Shown: piece by piece, positions 1-5,043 of the stretch | Layout: each line of letters begins with the position of its first letter | Numbering within the stretch: position 1 is the first letter of the stretch | Assembly (NCBI GenBank): GCA_050999295.1 | Contig: JBPCPI010000048.1 | Location: 1 to 5,043 of the forward strand | Direction: 5' to 3' | From: JACCQS01 sp050999295 | Lineage (GTDB): Bacteria; Actinomycetota; Actinomycetes; Mycobacteriales; Geodermatophilaceae | DNA: 5,043 nucleotides | The notes under the pieces: model-generated | Told to the model about the DNA's origin: nothing | Seen by the model: only the letters and a program-made list of their open reading frames with translations | Database searches by the model: none | Position numbers and translations under genes: made by a program

Positions 1-1
1 C

Positions 2-121
2 GACGCGCTGCACCTGGCTGCCGCCCAACGCGCCGGAGGGGTTGCGGTCCCGTTCCTGACCTTCGACGTACGCCAGGCTCAGGCGGCGCGCGGCCTCGGC
101 TTCACCGTGATCGGCGCGTGA
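2..121 (+). CDS. PIN-domain protein (VapC-like), C-terminal fragment
   Basis: Only the last 39 residues and the stop codon are in the window; the 5' part lies off the left edge. The fragment opens with DALHLAAAQ and continues to FLTFD at residues 18-22, ending GLGFTVIGA. This is the usual end of a PIN-domain ribonuclease: the Asp of DALHLA is normally the third acidic metal ligand and the Asp of TFD the fourth, followed by a helix rich in Ala and a final beta strand. PIN proteins of this size are commonly VapC toxins that cut RNA and are paired with a small antitoxin encoded just upstream, but neither the first two acidic residues nor an antitoxin can be seen here, so toxin function is inferred. 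The ridA-family gene follows on the same strand after 39 nt. Confidence 0.7.
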   Translation, partial: DALHLAAAQRAGGVAVPFLTFDVRQAQAARGLGFTVIGA

Positions 122-160
122 TCGATGCCAACAAGAAGTCACGCCGGTTACCGTCCCGCG

Positions 161-544
161 ATGCAGCTGCGCACACACGATCCTTCGGAAGTACCCGAGG
201 CGATCGGTGGGTACACCAATGGCCTCGAGGTGCAGAACGCCTCCCGGCTGTTATTCATCAGCGGGCAGATTCCGCAGGAAGCCAGCGGAGACCTCCCGAC
301 GACGATCGAGGGTCAGTGCCGCCAAGCCTGGGCCAACGTGCTCGGCACGCTCGCCGCAGCGGAGATGGCCGTGCCCAATCTGATCAAGGTGACGACCTTC
401 CTCGGCGATCGCAGCTACGCGGCGGTCAACAGAGAGGTAAGACGCGAGATTCTGGGCGAGCACCGGCCGGCGCTGACGGTCATCGTGGCCGACATCTTCG
501 ATCCGAATTGGATGCTCGAGATCGAGGCCGTCGCAGCGGACTGA
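161..544 (+). CDS. RidA/YjgF/YER057c/UK114-family protein lacking the active-site Arg
   Basis: The 127-residue product has the length and landmarks of the Rid family, small trimeric cytosolic proteins whose archetype RidA hydrolyses reactive enamines/imines made by PLP enzymes. Visible are GGYTNGLEV at 16-24, the FISGQIP strand at 32-38, Asn59 in the long helix, KVTTFL at 76-81 and the closing LEIEAVA at 119-125. RidA proteins carry an essential Arg in the motif PAR(S/T) just before the last strand. Here the motif is PALT, so residue 105 is Leu. That places the protein among Rid subgroups without the catalytic Arg, and imine deaminase activity should not be assumed. The ATG at 161 was chosen because it aligns with family N termini; an in-frame ATG at 125 would add 12 residues. 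Neither has a clear Shine-Dalgarno sequence. There is no evident functional link to the nuo genes 103 nt downstream. Confidence 0.88.
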   Translation: MQLRTHDPSEVPEAIGGYTNGLEVQNASRLLFISGQIPQEASGDLPTTIEGQCRQAWANVLGTLAAAEMAVPNLIKVTTFLGDRSYAAVNREVRREILGEHRPALTVIVADIFDPNWMLEIEAVAAD

Positions 545-647
545 CGCCGCGCGTCCGCCGGGCCGGGCTTCAGCGAACCAGGCCGTTGGTGAGTTCGCAT
601 TAGGCTGATCGCGGGTCTACCGAGGGACGAGAGGGCAGGCGCAGGGT

Positions 648-1199
648 ATGGGTATCGGTGAGGCAGTGCTCCCGGACCCGGTCAAATTCGTCCTGAACTG
701 GGGCCGCCGCTACAGCCTCTGGGTTTTCAACTTCGGCCTCGCCTGTTGCGCGATCGAGTTCATCGCCACCTCGATGGGTCGGCACGACTTCATCCGGCTC
801 GGTGTCATCCCCTTCGCCCATGGGCCACGTCAGGCCGATCTGATGGTCGTCTCCGGCACCGTCACCGACAAGATGGCGCCTGCGGTCAAACGCCTCTACG
901 AGCAGATGCCTGAGCCCAAGTACGTCATTTCCTTCGGTGCCTGCTCGAACTGTGGTGGGCCGTACTGGGATTCCTATTCCGTCACCAAGGGTGTCGATCA
1001 GATCATCCCGGTGGACGTATACGTACCCGGGTGCCCGCCCCGCCCGGAGGCCCTGCTCCAAGGCATCCTCCGGCTGCAGGACAAGATCGCCGGTGAGCCG
1101 GTGTCGCTGAATGGGGGCGCGCGCGCCGCGCGTTCCCCGGAGCGCTCTACCGCTCGGGTTCTGACCGCCCCACTCGTACGACCCGACTCCGGCGCATGA
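648..1199 (+). CDS. nuoB: NADH-quinone oxidoreductase subunit B (NuoB, N2 cluster carrier)
   Basis: The 183-residue product is the 20-kDa/PSST subunit of complex I, which holds the terminal [4Fe-4S] cluster N2 that passes electrons to quinone at the interface with NuoD. All four N2 ligands are present: adjacent Cys33-Cys34 in FGLACCAIEF, Cys99 in GACSNCGG and Cys129 in VPGCPPRPEAL. An additional Cys102 is visible. The short N terminus, the WGRRYSLWVFNFG stretch and an Arg-rich tail after residue 150 resemble the second NuoB (NuoB2) of actinomycetes rather than the NuoB of the 14-gene operon; that is recalled, not computed. The ATG at 648 is the first start after an in-frame stop at 606-608; purine-rich GGCAGG at 634-639 may be its ribosome site. 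It overlaps nuoC by ATGA. nuoA, which normally precedes it, is not present. Confidence 0.96.
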   Translation: MGIGEAVLPDPVKFVLNWGRRYSLWVFNFGLACCAIEFIATSMGRHDFIRLGVIPFAHGPRQADLMVVSGTVTDKMAPAVKRLYEQMPEPKYVISFGACSNCGGPYWDSYSVTKGVDQIIPVDVYVPGCPPRPEALLQGILRLQDKIAGEPVSLNGGARAARSPERSTARVLTAPLVRPDSGA

Positions 1200-1777
1200 G
1201 TACCCGGGCTGCCGATGTGGCCGCGGCGCTGGCCCAGGGCATCGGCCCAGACGGGCAGGCGTCGGAGAGCTTCGGGATGTGGACGGTGCAGGTCCCGGTC
1301 GGGGGTTGGCGGGCCGCGCTCTACCAGGCCCGGGACACCCACGGACTGCGGTTCTTCGACTGGCTCAGCGCCGTTGACGAACTGGAGGAGGGTTACCGGG
1401 TCGTGGCCCATCTGCTGGATCGGGACACCGTCACGCACCTGTTGATCAGCACACGCGTCCCGCTGGCCGAGCCCAGGCTTGATTCCGTTGTCGAGGTCTT
1501 CCGCGGGGCCGCCTGGCATGAGCGCGAGACCCATGAGATGTTCGGGATCGACTTCGCCGGACATCCCGGTCTTACGCCGCTACTGCTGCCGGACGGATTT
1601 CAGGGCCACCCTCTGCGCAAGGAGTTCGTCCTGGCCTCCCGGGTGGCCAAGACCTGGCCCGGCGCGAAGGAACCGGGCGAGGGGCACGGCACGGGTCCCC
1701 GACGCAAGGCCATCCGCCCGCCCGGCGTACCCGACCCCGAAGTGTGGGGCCCGGACGCGATCCAGGAGCACACATGA
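1196..1777 (+). CDS. nuoC: NADH-quinone oxidoreductase subunit C (NuoC, 30-kDa subunit)
   Basis: The 193-residue product is the 30-kDa peripheral-arm subunit of complex I, which carries no cofactor and braces NuoD, NuoB and NuoI. The family signature is clear: WHERETHEMFGIDF at 107-120, followed by GHPGLTPLLLPD (122-133) and GHPLRKEF (137-144). The N-terminal alpha/beta domain includes FFDWLSAVDELE at 53-64. The tail after about residue 152 is Pro/Gly-rich, low in hydrophobics and ends near PDPEVWGP. This is a stand-alone NuoC, not a NuoCD fusion. Its ATG overlaps the nuoB stop as ATGA, so translation is probably coupled. Its own stop again overlaps an ATG at 1774, where nuoD would be expected to start; nuoD itself is missing. 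Confidence 0.95.
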   Translation: MSTRAADVAAALAQGIGPDGQASESFGMWTVQVPVGGWRAALYQARDTHGLRFFDWLSAVDELEEGYRVVAHLLDRDTVTHLLISTRVPLAEPRLDSVVEVFRGAAWHERETHEMFGIDFAGHPGLTPLLLPDGFQGHPLRKEFVLASRVAKTWPGAKEPGEGHGTGPRRKAIRPPGVPDPEVWGPDAIQEHT

Positions 1778-1821
1778 GCCGAACGGTGCGCGGAACGCAC
1801 GAGGCGGCCCAATATGTCTGA
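1774..1821 (+). pseudogene. 48-nt relic open frame at the position of nuoD
   Basis: The frame opens with an ATG overlapping the nuoC stop (ATGA, 1774-1777) and closes with a TGA at 1819-1821 that lies inside the nuoH start region, overlapping nuoH by 8 nt. It encodes 15 residues, MSRTVRGTHEAAQYV. In complex I operons nuoD, a gene of roughly 380-440 codons, sits exactly between nuoC and nuoH. The coupled start suggests this is the first few codons of a nuoD whose body was deleted, but 15 residues of the variable N terminus cannot prove homology. None of the NuoD hallmarks, such as GPQHPxTHG, occurs anywhere in the window. It could also be an ordinary short spacer that happens to be open. Confidence 0.35.
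1801..1804 (+). promoter_or_regulatory. Shine-Dalgarno of nuoH
   Basis: GAGG ends 9 nt before the ATG at 1814. It supports that ATG as the nuoH start and shows that nuoH keeps its own ribosome site although the preceding gene is gone. Confidence 0.5.
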
Positions 1822-2776
1822 CACCTTGATGATCGGGATCAAGGTCGTCGGGGTGGTAGCTGCATTCCTGACCCTGCCTCTGCTGGTCGGTCAGATGGAA
1901 CACAAGGCGATGGCGCACATGCAGGGCCGGCTCGGACCCATGTACGCCGGGGGTTTCCACGGCCGGGCGCAACTGGTGGCCGACGGCGTGAAATTCCTGC
2001 AGAAAGAAGCGGTCACGCCAGCGGCGGCCGATGCAAGGGTCTTCGGTCTCGCCCCAGCGGTGGCGCTCATCCCGTACCTGCTTGTCCTCGTCGTCATCCC
2101 GCTCGGTCCCGGAACGGTCGCTGAAGCCCTGGATGCCGGACTGTTCTTCGCGCTGGCTGTCACCGGCGTAGGCGTCGTCGGCATGCTCATGGCTGCCTGG
2201 GCGAGTGCGAACAAGTACTCGCTGCTCGGCGGATTGCGCGGTGCGGCACAACTTCTCGCCTATGAGCTGCCCTTCGTCCTCGCCGCGGCATCGGTGGCGA
2301 TGGCGGCGGGGACCTTGTCTCTGGTCGGGATCGTCGAGGCCTGGAATCCGTGGTGGCTGCTCTGGCAGGCCCCGGCCGCGGTGGTCTTCTTCGTGGCCGG
2401 AATGGCCGAGATCCGCAGGCCGCCCTTCGACATGCCGCTGGCCGACTCGGAGCTTGTCTTCGGCTATCTCACCGAGTACGGCGGCCTGCGCTTCGCCTTT
2501 CTGCTGCTGGCCGAGTATGTCGGCATCGTGGTCGTCTGCGCTCTCACGATCGTGCTCTTCCTCGGTGGTTGGCGTGGCCCTTTCCTATCCGAGGAACTAG
2601 GTCCACTGTGGACCATCCTGAAGATCTTCGCCCTGTCCTTCGTCGTTATCTGGGCCCGAGTGGCCTATTCACGCCTACGGGAGGACCAGTTGCAAAGACT
2701 TGCCTGGCAAGGGCTTGTGCCGATCGCGTTGGCGCAACGCGTGCTCACCGGCGTCGTCGTGACGGTCCGCTCATGA
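1814..2776 (+). CDS. nuoH: NADH-quinone oxidoreductase subunit H (NuoH, ND1-type membrane subunit)
   Basis: The 320-residue membrane protein is the ND1/NuoH subunit, which links the peripheral and membrane arms of complex I and forms much of the quinone chamber and the entry of the proton path. About eight hydrophobic segments are visible, near residues 6-27, 76-98, 107-130, 147-173, 180-198, 227-251, 264-282 and 300-318. Family motifs are present: EHKAMAHMQGRLGP at 29-42, NKYSLLGGLRGAAQLLAYE at 133-151, RRPPFDMPLADSELVFGY at 201-218 followed by TEYGG at 220-224, and WARVAYSRLREDQL near 280-293. The acidic loop residues expected around 199-221 are retained. The variant PPFDMPLADSELV (rather than APFDLPEAEXELV) is, from memory, typical of actinomycete NuoH2. 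The gene is full length. Its partners NuoD, NuoA and most of NuoJ are not encoded nearby. The stop overlaps nuoI as ATGA. Confidence 0.95.
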   Translation: MSDTLMIGIKVVGVVAAFLTLPLLVGQMEHKAMAHMQGRLGPMYAGGFHGRAQLVADGVKFLQKEAVTPAAADARVFGLAPAVALIPYLLVLVVIPLGPGTVAEALDAGLFFALAVTGVGVVGMLMAAWASANKYSLLGGLRGAAQLLAYELPFVLAAASVAMAAGTLSLVGIVEAWNPWWLLWQAPAAVVFFVAGMAEIRRPPFDMPLADSELVFGYLTEYGGLRFAFLLLAEYVGIVVVCALTIVLFLGGWRGPFLSEELGPLWTILKIFALSFVVIWARVAYSRLREDQLQRLAWQGLVPIALAQRVLTGVVVTVRS

Positions 2777-3249
2777 CAGACCTTCCCGGCGGCGGCTTGG
2801 CCCGTGGCCTGCTGATCACACTGCGCACCCTGAGCCGCCGTAGCGGCACCCAGCAGTACCCCGACGTCCAGCCGGCCCTGCCGCCACGGAGCCGGGGTGT
2901 CATCGGGTTGCTCGAGGAGAACTGCACGGTCTGCATGCTCTGCGCCCGGGAGTGTCCTGACTGGTGCATCTACATCGACTCGCACAAGGAGGCCCAGGCA
3001 CCAGCCGTCGAGGGTGGTCGTGAACGACAGCGAAATGTGCTGGACCGCTTCGCCATTGACTTCTCCTTGTGCATGTACTGCGGAATCTGCATCGACGTCT
3101 GCCCGTTCGATGCACTGTTCTGGGCGCCGGAGTTCGAGTACTCCGAGTACGACATCCGGGAGATGACACACGAGAAGGACCGCCTGGCTGAGTGGACTCG
3201 GACCGTGCCGGCGCCGCCGGCGCACGACCCGAACGGCGCGGCCGGCTGA
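2773..3249 (+). CDS. nuoI: NADH-quinone oxidoreductase subunit I (NuoI, 2x[4Fe-4S] ferredoxin)
   Basis: The 158-residue product is the 23-kDa/TYKY subunit carrying clusters N6a and N6b, which relay electrons to N2 in NuoB. Two complete ferredoxin motifs are present: Cys51, 54, 57 and 61 in CTVCMLCARECP, and Cys100, 103, 106 and 110 in CMYCGICIDVCP. An amphipathic N-terminal stretch (LARGLLITLRTLSRR, 9-23) precedes the YPDVQPALPPRSRG segment that leads into the first cluster. The tail TVPAPPAHDPN is proline-rich. The ATG overlaps the nuoH stop by ATGA, indicating coupling. All iron-sulfur ligands are intact. With no nuoE, F or G here, the electron donor would not be NADH through the usual module; in actinomycete nuo2-type clusters this is normal and the donor is uncertain. 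Confidence 0.96.
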   Translation: MTDLPGGGLARGLLITLRTLSRRSGTQQYPDVQPALPPRSRGVIGLLEENCTVCMLCARECPDWCIYIDSHKEAQAPAVEGGRERQRNVLDRFAIDFSLCMYCGICIDVCPFDALFWAPEFEYSEYDIREMTHEKDRLAEWTRTVPAPPAHDPNGAAG

Positions 3250-3251
3250 AC

Positions 3252-3496
3252 GTGGGTGCGACCCTCGGCTCGGTTGCGGAGCGGACCGTCCAGGCAGCCG
3301 ATGCGCCGTCCTATGTAGCGGTCACCGGCAGCGAGATCGTCTTCATCCTGATCGGGGTGGGCACCCTCGGGGCAGCACTTCTGTGCGTCACCGGCCGCAA
3401 TGTCGTACGCGCTGCGCTCTGGTTGGTTGTCTCGCTCGGTGGCCTGGCCGGTCTCTATTGGTCCTGACCGCCGAACTCGTGGCGATCGTGCAACTC
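3252..3496 (+). pseudogene. nuoJ: nuoJ remnant: frameshifted and truncated complex I membrane subunit J
   Basis: A GTG at 3252, two bases after the nuoI stop, opens a 71-codon frame ending in TGA at 3465-3467. The product has two membrane segments of NuoJ type: GSEIVFILIGVGTLGAALL, then RNVVRAALWLVVSLGGLAGLYW. The stop is premature. In the -1 frame, beginning at 3461, the reading VLTAELVAIVQL continues exactly where NuoJ should continue (family pattern GLYxxLxAExxAxVQ). One missing base near 3459-3461, for example a GGG run reduced to GG, explains the break. After about 3496 resemblance to NuoJ stops in every frame, so transmembrane segments 3-5 are lost. NuoJ would be a proton-path subunit next to NuoH and NuoA; this product should be non-functional. 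No slippery heptamer is visible, so programmed frameshifting is unlikely. Confidence 0.8.
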
Positions 3497-3597
3497 GGGG
3501 CCGCCCCGCTCCTGGCGCCACTGGGCGGTCGAGCCAGGACGGCGCCGACGGACCGGACACAGGGAACGCCGACCCAGCACGGGACGTTGACCTGGGC
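3497..3597 (+). other. Unassigned junction between broken nuoJ and htpX
   Basis: This stretch of 101 nt is where the rest of nuoJ and nuoK, L, M and N would be expected. The -1 nuoJ frame runs through it as GAAPLLAPLGG and on to a stop at 3620-3622, inside htpX. The htpX frame is also open across it, reading APGATGRSSQDGADGP and onward, rich in Gly, Asp, Pro and Ala with no hydrophobic segment. Neither reading resembles a known Nuo subunit with confidence; APGATGRSSQD weakly recalls the linker after NuoJ helix 4. No terminator, insertion sequence end or direct repeat was seen. It probably contains the deletion joint plus the native htpX leader. Confidence 0.5.
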
Positions 3598-4470
3598 GTG
3601 CATCGCTGGAACAACGGGCTGAAAACCGCGGTCCTGCTCGGCCTCATGGGCGGGCTGATTCTGCTGGTCGGTAGCTTCTTCGGTCGGTCCGGACTTCTCA
3701 TCGCCCTCGTTATCGCTCTGGGCATGAACGGCTATGCCTACTTCTTCTCCGACAAGCTCGCACTGCGGGCGATGCGGGCATATCCGGTCAGCGAGACTCA
3801 GGCGCCGGCGCTGTATGCAATCGTCCGCGAGTTGGCCACCGAGGCGCACCAGCCCATGCCGCGGCTCTACGTGAGCCCGACGAATCAACCCAATGCCTTT
3901 GCCACCGGCCGAAATCCACGCAATGCAGCCGTCTGCGTGACGGAGGGGATCATCGAGATCCTAGATCCGCAGGAACTGCGTGGTGTGCTCGCCCACGAGC
4001 TGTCCCATGTCTACAACCGCGACATCTTGATCTCGTCGGTCGCCGGAGCAATGGCGACCGTGATCACCTATCTGGCGCACATGGCCATGTTCAGCGCCAT
4101 GTTCGGCGGACGCGGTGACGACCGGGGGGGTGGGAACGCCTTGGGAAGCCTCCTGCTGGTCTTCCTGGGCCCGATCGCTGCCGGGCTCGTGCAGATGGCG
4201 GTCAGCCGCAGCCGGGAATACCAGGCCGATGTCTCGGGCGCGGCGCTGTCCCAGGACCCGCTGGCACTGGCCCGTGCGCTGCGCAAACTGGACCGGGGTA
4301 CCAAGTCGCTCCCACTCCCGCAGGAGGATCGGCTCGTCACGACCAGCCACCTAATGATCGCCAACCCGTTCCGGCCCGGTGGAATGGCCCAGATGTTCGC
4401 CACCCATCCCCCGATGGAGCAGCGCATCGCCCGTCTGGAAGAGCTCGCCCGAGACCTCGGCCAGCTCTAG
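3598..4470 (+). CDS. htpX: HtpX-type membrane zinc metalloprotease (M48B)
   Basis: The 290-residue product is an HtpX homologue, an inner-membrane M48 metalloprotease that degrades misfolded membrane proteins together with FtsH. Two N-terminal hydrophobic segments (about 11-29 and 32-50) are followed by PRLYVSPTNQPNAFATGR, the catalytic HELSH motif at 133-137 (zinc ligands His133 and His137, catalytic Glu134) and the third ligand Glu207 in SREYQAD. Two more hydrophobic stretches lie near 143-168 and 182-201. A Gly-rich loop DDRGGGN sits at 174-180 between them. THPPMEQRIARLEEL (269-283) is the typical C terminus. Length matches the family. The GTG at 3598 was chosen because HRWNNGLKTA matches HtpX N termini; the frame is open further upstream, but that extension is not HtpX-like, and an ATG at 3646 would remove most of the first membrane helix. 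In Streptomyces htpX follows nuoN2, as I recall. Confidence 0.94.
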   Translation: MHRWNNGLKTAVLLGLMGGLILLVGSFFGRSGLLIALVIALGMNGYAYFFSDKLALRAMRAYPVSETQAPALYAIVRELATEAHQPMPRLYVSPTNQPNAFATGRNPRNAAVCVTEGIIEILDPQELRGVLAHELSHVYNRDILISSVAGAMATVITYLAHMAMFSAMFGGRGDDRGGGNALGSLLLVFLGPIAAGLVQMAVSRSREYQADVSGAALSQDPLALARALRKLDRGTKSLPLPQEDRLVTTSHLMIANPFRPGGMAQMFATHPPMEQRIARLEELARDLGQL

Positions 4471-4487
4471 CCGTGCCTGACAGAGCT
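4463..4487. terminator. Weak inverted repeat between convergent htpX and yajQ
   Basis: AGCTCT (4463-4468) pairs with AGAGCT (4482-4487) across a 13-nt loop, spanning the htpX stop and the yajQ stop. The two genes converge with only 16 nt between them. The arms are short and no T-run follows on either strand, so a bidirectional terminator is possible but not convincing. Confidence 0.22.
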
Positions 4488-4978
4488 CAGCGGTAGTTGG
4501 TGAACTGCAGAGCGACCCCGAAGTCGCCGCCCTTGAGCAGCGCGATGACCTCCTGCAGGTGATCCTTCTTCTTCGCGCTGACCCGGAGTTGATCGCCCTG
4601 GATCTGGGCCTGCACTCCCTTGGGCCCCTCATCGCGAATCGTCTTGGCGATCTTCTTGGCCTGCTCGCTGGTGATGCCCTGAGCGATCGTGTTGGCCACC
4701 CGGTAGGTCTTGCCGGACTGGGCGGGTTCGCCGACCTCGAGTGACTTCAACGAGATGCCGCGCTTGATCAGCTTCTCCTTGAACACCTCGACCGCGGCCA
4801 ACGCGCGCTCCTCGGTGTCGGCCACGATGGTGACACCGTTCTCCCCGGCCCACTCGATGCTCGCGTTGGCGCCGCGGAAGTCGAACCGCTGCGAGACCTC
4901 CTTGGCTGTTTGGTTGAGGGCGTTGTCGATCTCCTGTCGCTCCACCTTGCTCACCACGTCGAACGACGGGTCGGCCAC
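4487..4978 (-). CDS. yajQ: YajQ-family (UPF0234) nucleotide-binding protein
   Basis: The 163-residue product matches the YajQ/UPF0234 family in length and along its whole sequence: PSFDVVSKVERQEIDNALNQ at 4-23, the RFDFRG motif at about 31-36, KLIKRGISLKSLEV near 69-82, SGKTYRV near 88-94, VQAQIQGDQLRVSAKKKDHL near 122-141 and the C-terminal GGDFG and LQFTNYR. Members are small cytosolic proteins with two ferredoxin-like folds that bind nucleotides or tRNA in vitro; a Xanthomonas member binds cyclic di-GMP and acts with a transcription factor. Whether that role applies in actinomycetes is unknown. The start is GTG (4976-4978 on the complement), fixed by a consensus ribosome site 5 nt upstream. 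It converges on htpX. Codon use and GC are like its neighbours. Confidence 0.95.
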   Translation of the reverse strand: MADPSFDVVSKVERQEIDNALNQTAKEVSQRFDFRGANASIEWAGENGVTIVADTEERALAAVEVFKEKLIKRGISLKSLEVGEPAQSGKTYRVANTIAQGITSEQAKKIAKTIRDEGPKGVQAQIQGDQLRVSAKKKDHLQEVIALLKGGDFGVALQFTNYR

Positions 4979-4983
4979 GATTG

Positions 4984-4989
4984 CCTCCT
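4984..4989 (-). promoter_or_regulatory. Consensus Shine-Dalgarno of yajQ
   Basis: On the complement the sequence reads AGGAGG, 5 nt before the GTG start. It is the only full-consensus ribosome site in the window and decides the start of yajQ. Confidence 0.85.
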
Positions 4990-4998
4990 GGAACCTCG

Positions 4999-5020
4999 GC
5001 CCGTACCGCTGCGTACGGGC
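4999..5020 (-). promoter_or_regulatory. Perfect hairpin in the yajQ leader
   Basis: GCCCGTAC (4999-5006) and GTACGGGC (5013-5020) form a perfect 8-bp stem with a 6-nt loop. On the yajQ strand it ends 9 nt before the AGGAGG ribosome site. With no T-run on either side it is not a standard terminator. It may be a leader RNA structure, a palindromic operator for a dimeric regulator, or chance in GC-rich DNA. Confidence 0.35.
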
Positions 5021-5043
5021 TACTGATCACGGTGGTTGCAGAG

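Noticed and set aside
118..603. Long open frame of 161 codons overlapping the ridA-family gene
   Set aside because: Its product is an Arg/Gly/Ser-rich low-information sequence typical of an alternate frame in GC-rich DNA; the overlapping frame encodes a clear Rid protein.
586..622. Promoter for nuoB from TTGGTG or TTCGCA boxes
   Set aside because: No pair of boxes has both reasonable sequence and 16-18 nt spacing; the only candidate -10 (TCTACC at 616-621) is poor.
1116..1127. Alternating GC palindrome GGCGCGCGCGCC in the nuoB tail
   Set aside because: It lies within coding sequence for Gly-Ala-Arg-Ala residues; alternating GC of this length is common at this GC content and no function is indicated.
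998..1564. Long minus-strand open frame antisense to nuoB and nuoC
   Set aside because: No recognisable domain; long antisense frames are expected opposite GC-rich coding sequence, and the plus-strand genes are certain.
3456..3470. Programmed -1 frameshift in nuoJ
   Set aside because: There is no X XXY YYZ slippery site or evident downstream structure, and the gene loses homology soon afterwards, so a simple indel is the better explanation.
3400..3597. The htpX frame stays open upstream to an ATG at 3400, giving a 66-residue N-terminal extension
   Set aside because: The extension overlaps the nuoJ reading in another frame, is rich in Arg, Gly and Asp with no family resemblance, and HtpX N termini match from the GTG at 3598.
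5021..5043. Possible start of a tRNA gene at the right edge
   Set aside because: As I recall, a tRNA-Tyr gene with an element attachment site lies near the yajQ homologue of Streptomyces coelicolor, but the 23 bases here do not show the expected acceptor stem and T8 arrangement, and the window ends too soon to decide.

Overview
The window comes from a high-GC Gram-positive bacterium, most likely an actinomycete. The evidence is the G/C-rich third codon positions, the frequent GTG starts and ATGA stop/start overlaps, and a gene neighbourhood that, as far as I recall, matches the second complex I cluster of Streptomyces (nuo2 genes, then htpX, with a yajQ-family gene nearby). No genus can be named from the sequence alone.

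Layout, left to right. Positions 2-121 hold the C-terminal end of a PIN-domain protein cut by the window edge. Positions 161-544 hold a RidA/YjgF-family gene in which Leu replaces the usual active-site Arg. Positions 648-3249 hold four intact, tightly coupled subunit genes of a complex I-type NADH:quinone oxidoreductase, nuoB, nuoC, nuoH and nuoI. A broken nuoJ follows (3252 to about 3496). Then come htpX, a membrane zinc protease (3598-4470), and on the opposite strand a YajQ-family gene (4487-4978) with a strong ribosome binding site and a perfect hairpin in its leader.

The unusual point is what the complex I cluster lacks. nuoA is not upstream of nuoB. nuoD is missing between nuoC and nuoH, where only a 48-nt open frame (1774-1821) remains, overlapping its neighbours exactly as a normal operon gene would. 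nuoJ has lost a reading frame by the equivalent of one base and then loses homology, and nuoK, L, M and N are absent before htpX. NuoB and NuoI keep every cysteine ligand for clusters N2, N6a and N6b, and NuoC and NuoH are full length. The best reading is a nuo2-type operon that has recently lost parts in several separate events. The alternatives are an assembly with collapsed segments, or a surviving B-C-H-I set that borrows its missing partners from another nuo operon in the genome. As encoded here it cannot form a proton-pumping complex: it has no NuoD quinone-site subunit and no antiporter-like subunits.

No RNA gene, insertion sequence, CRISPR array or phage element was seen. No non-coding stretch exceeds about 105 bases.
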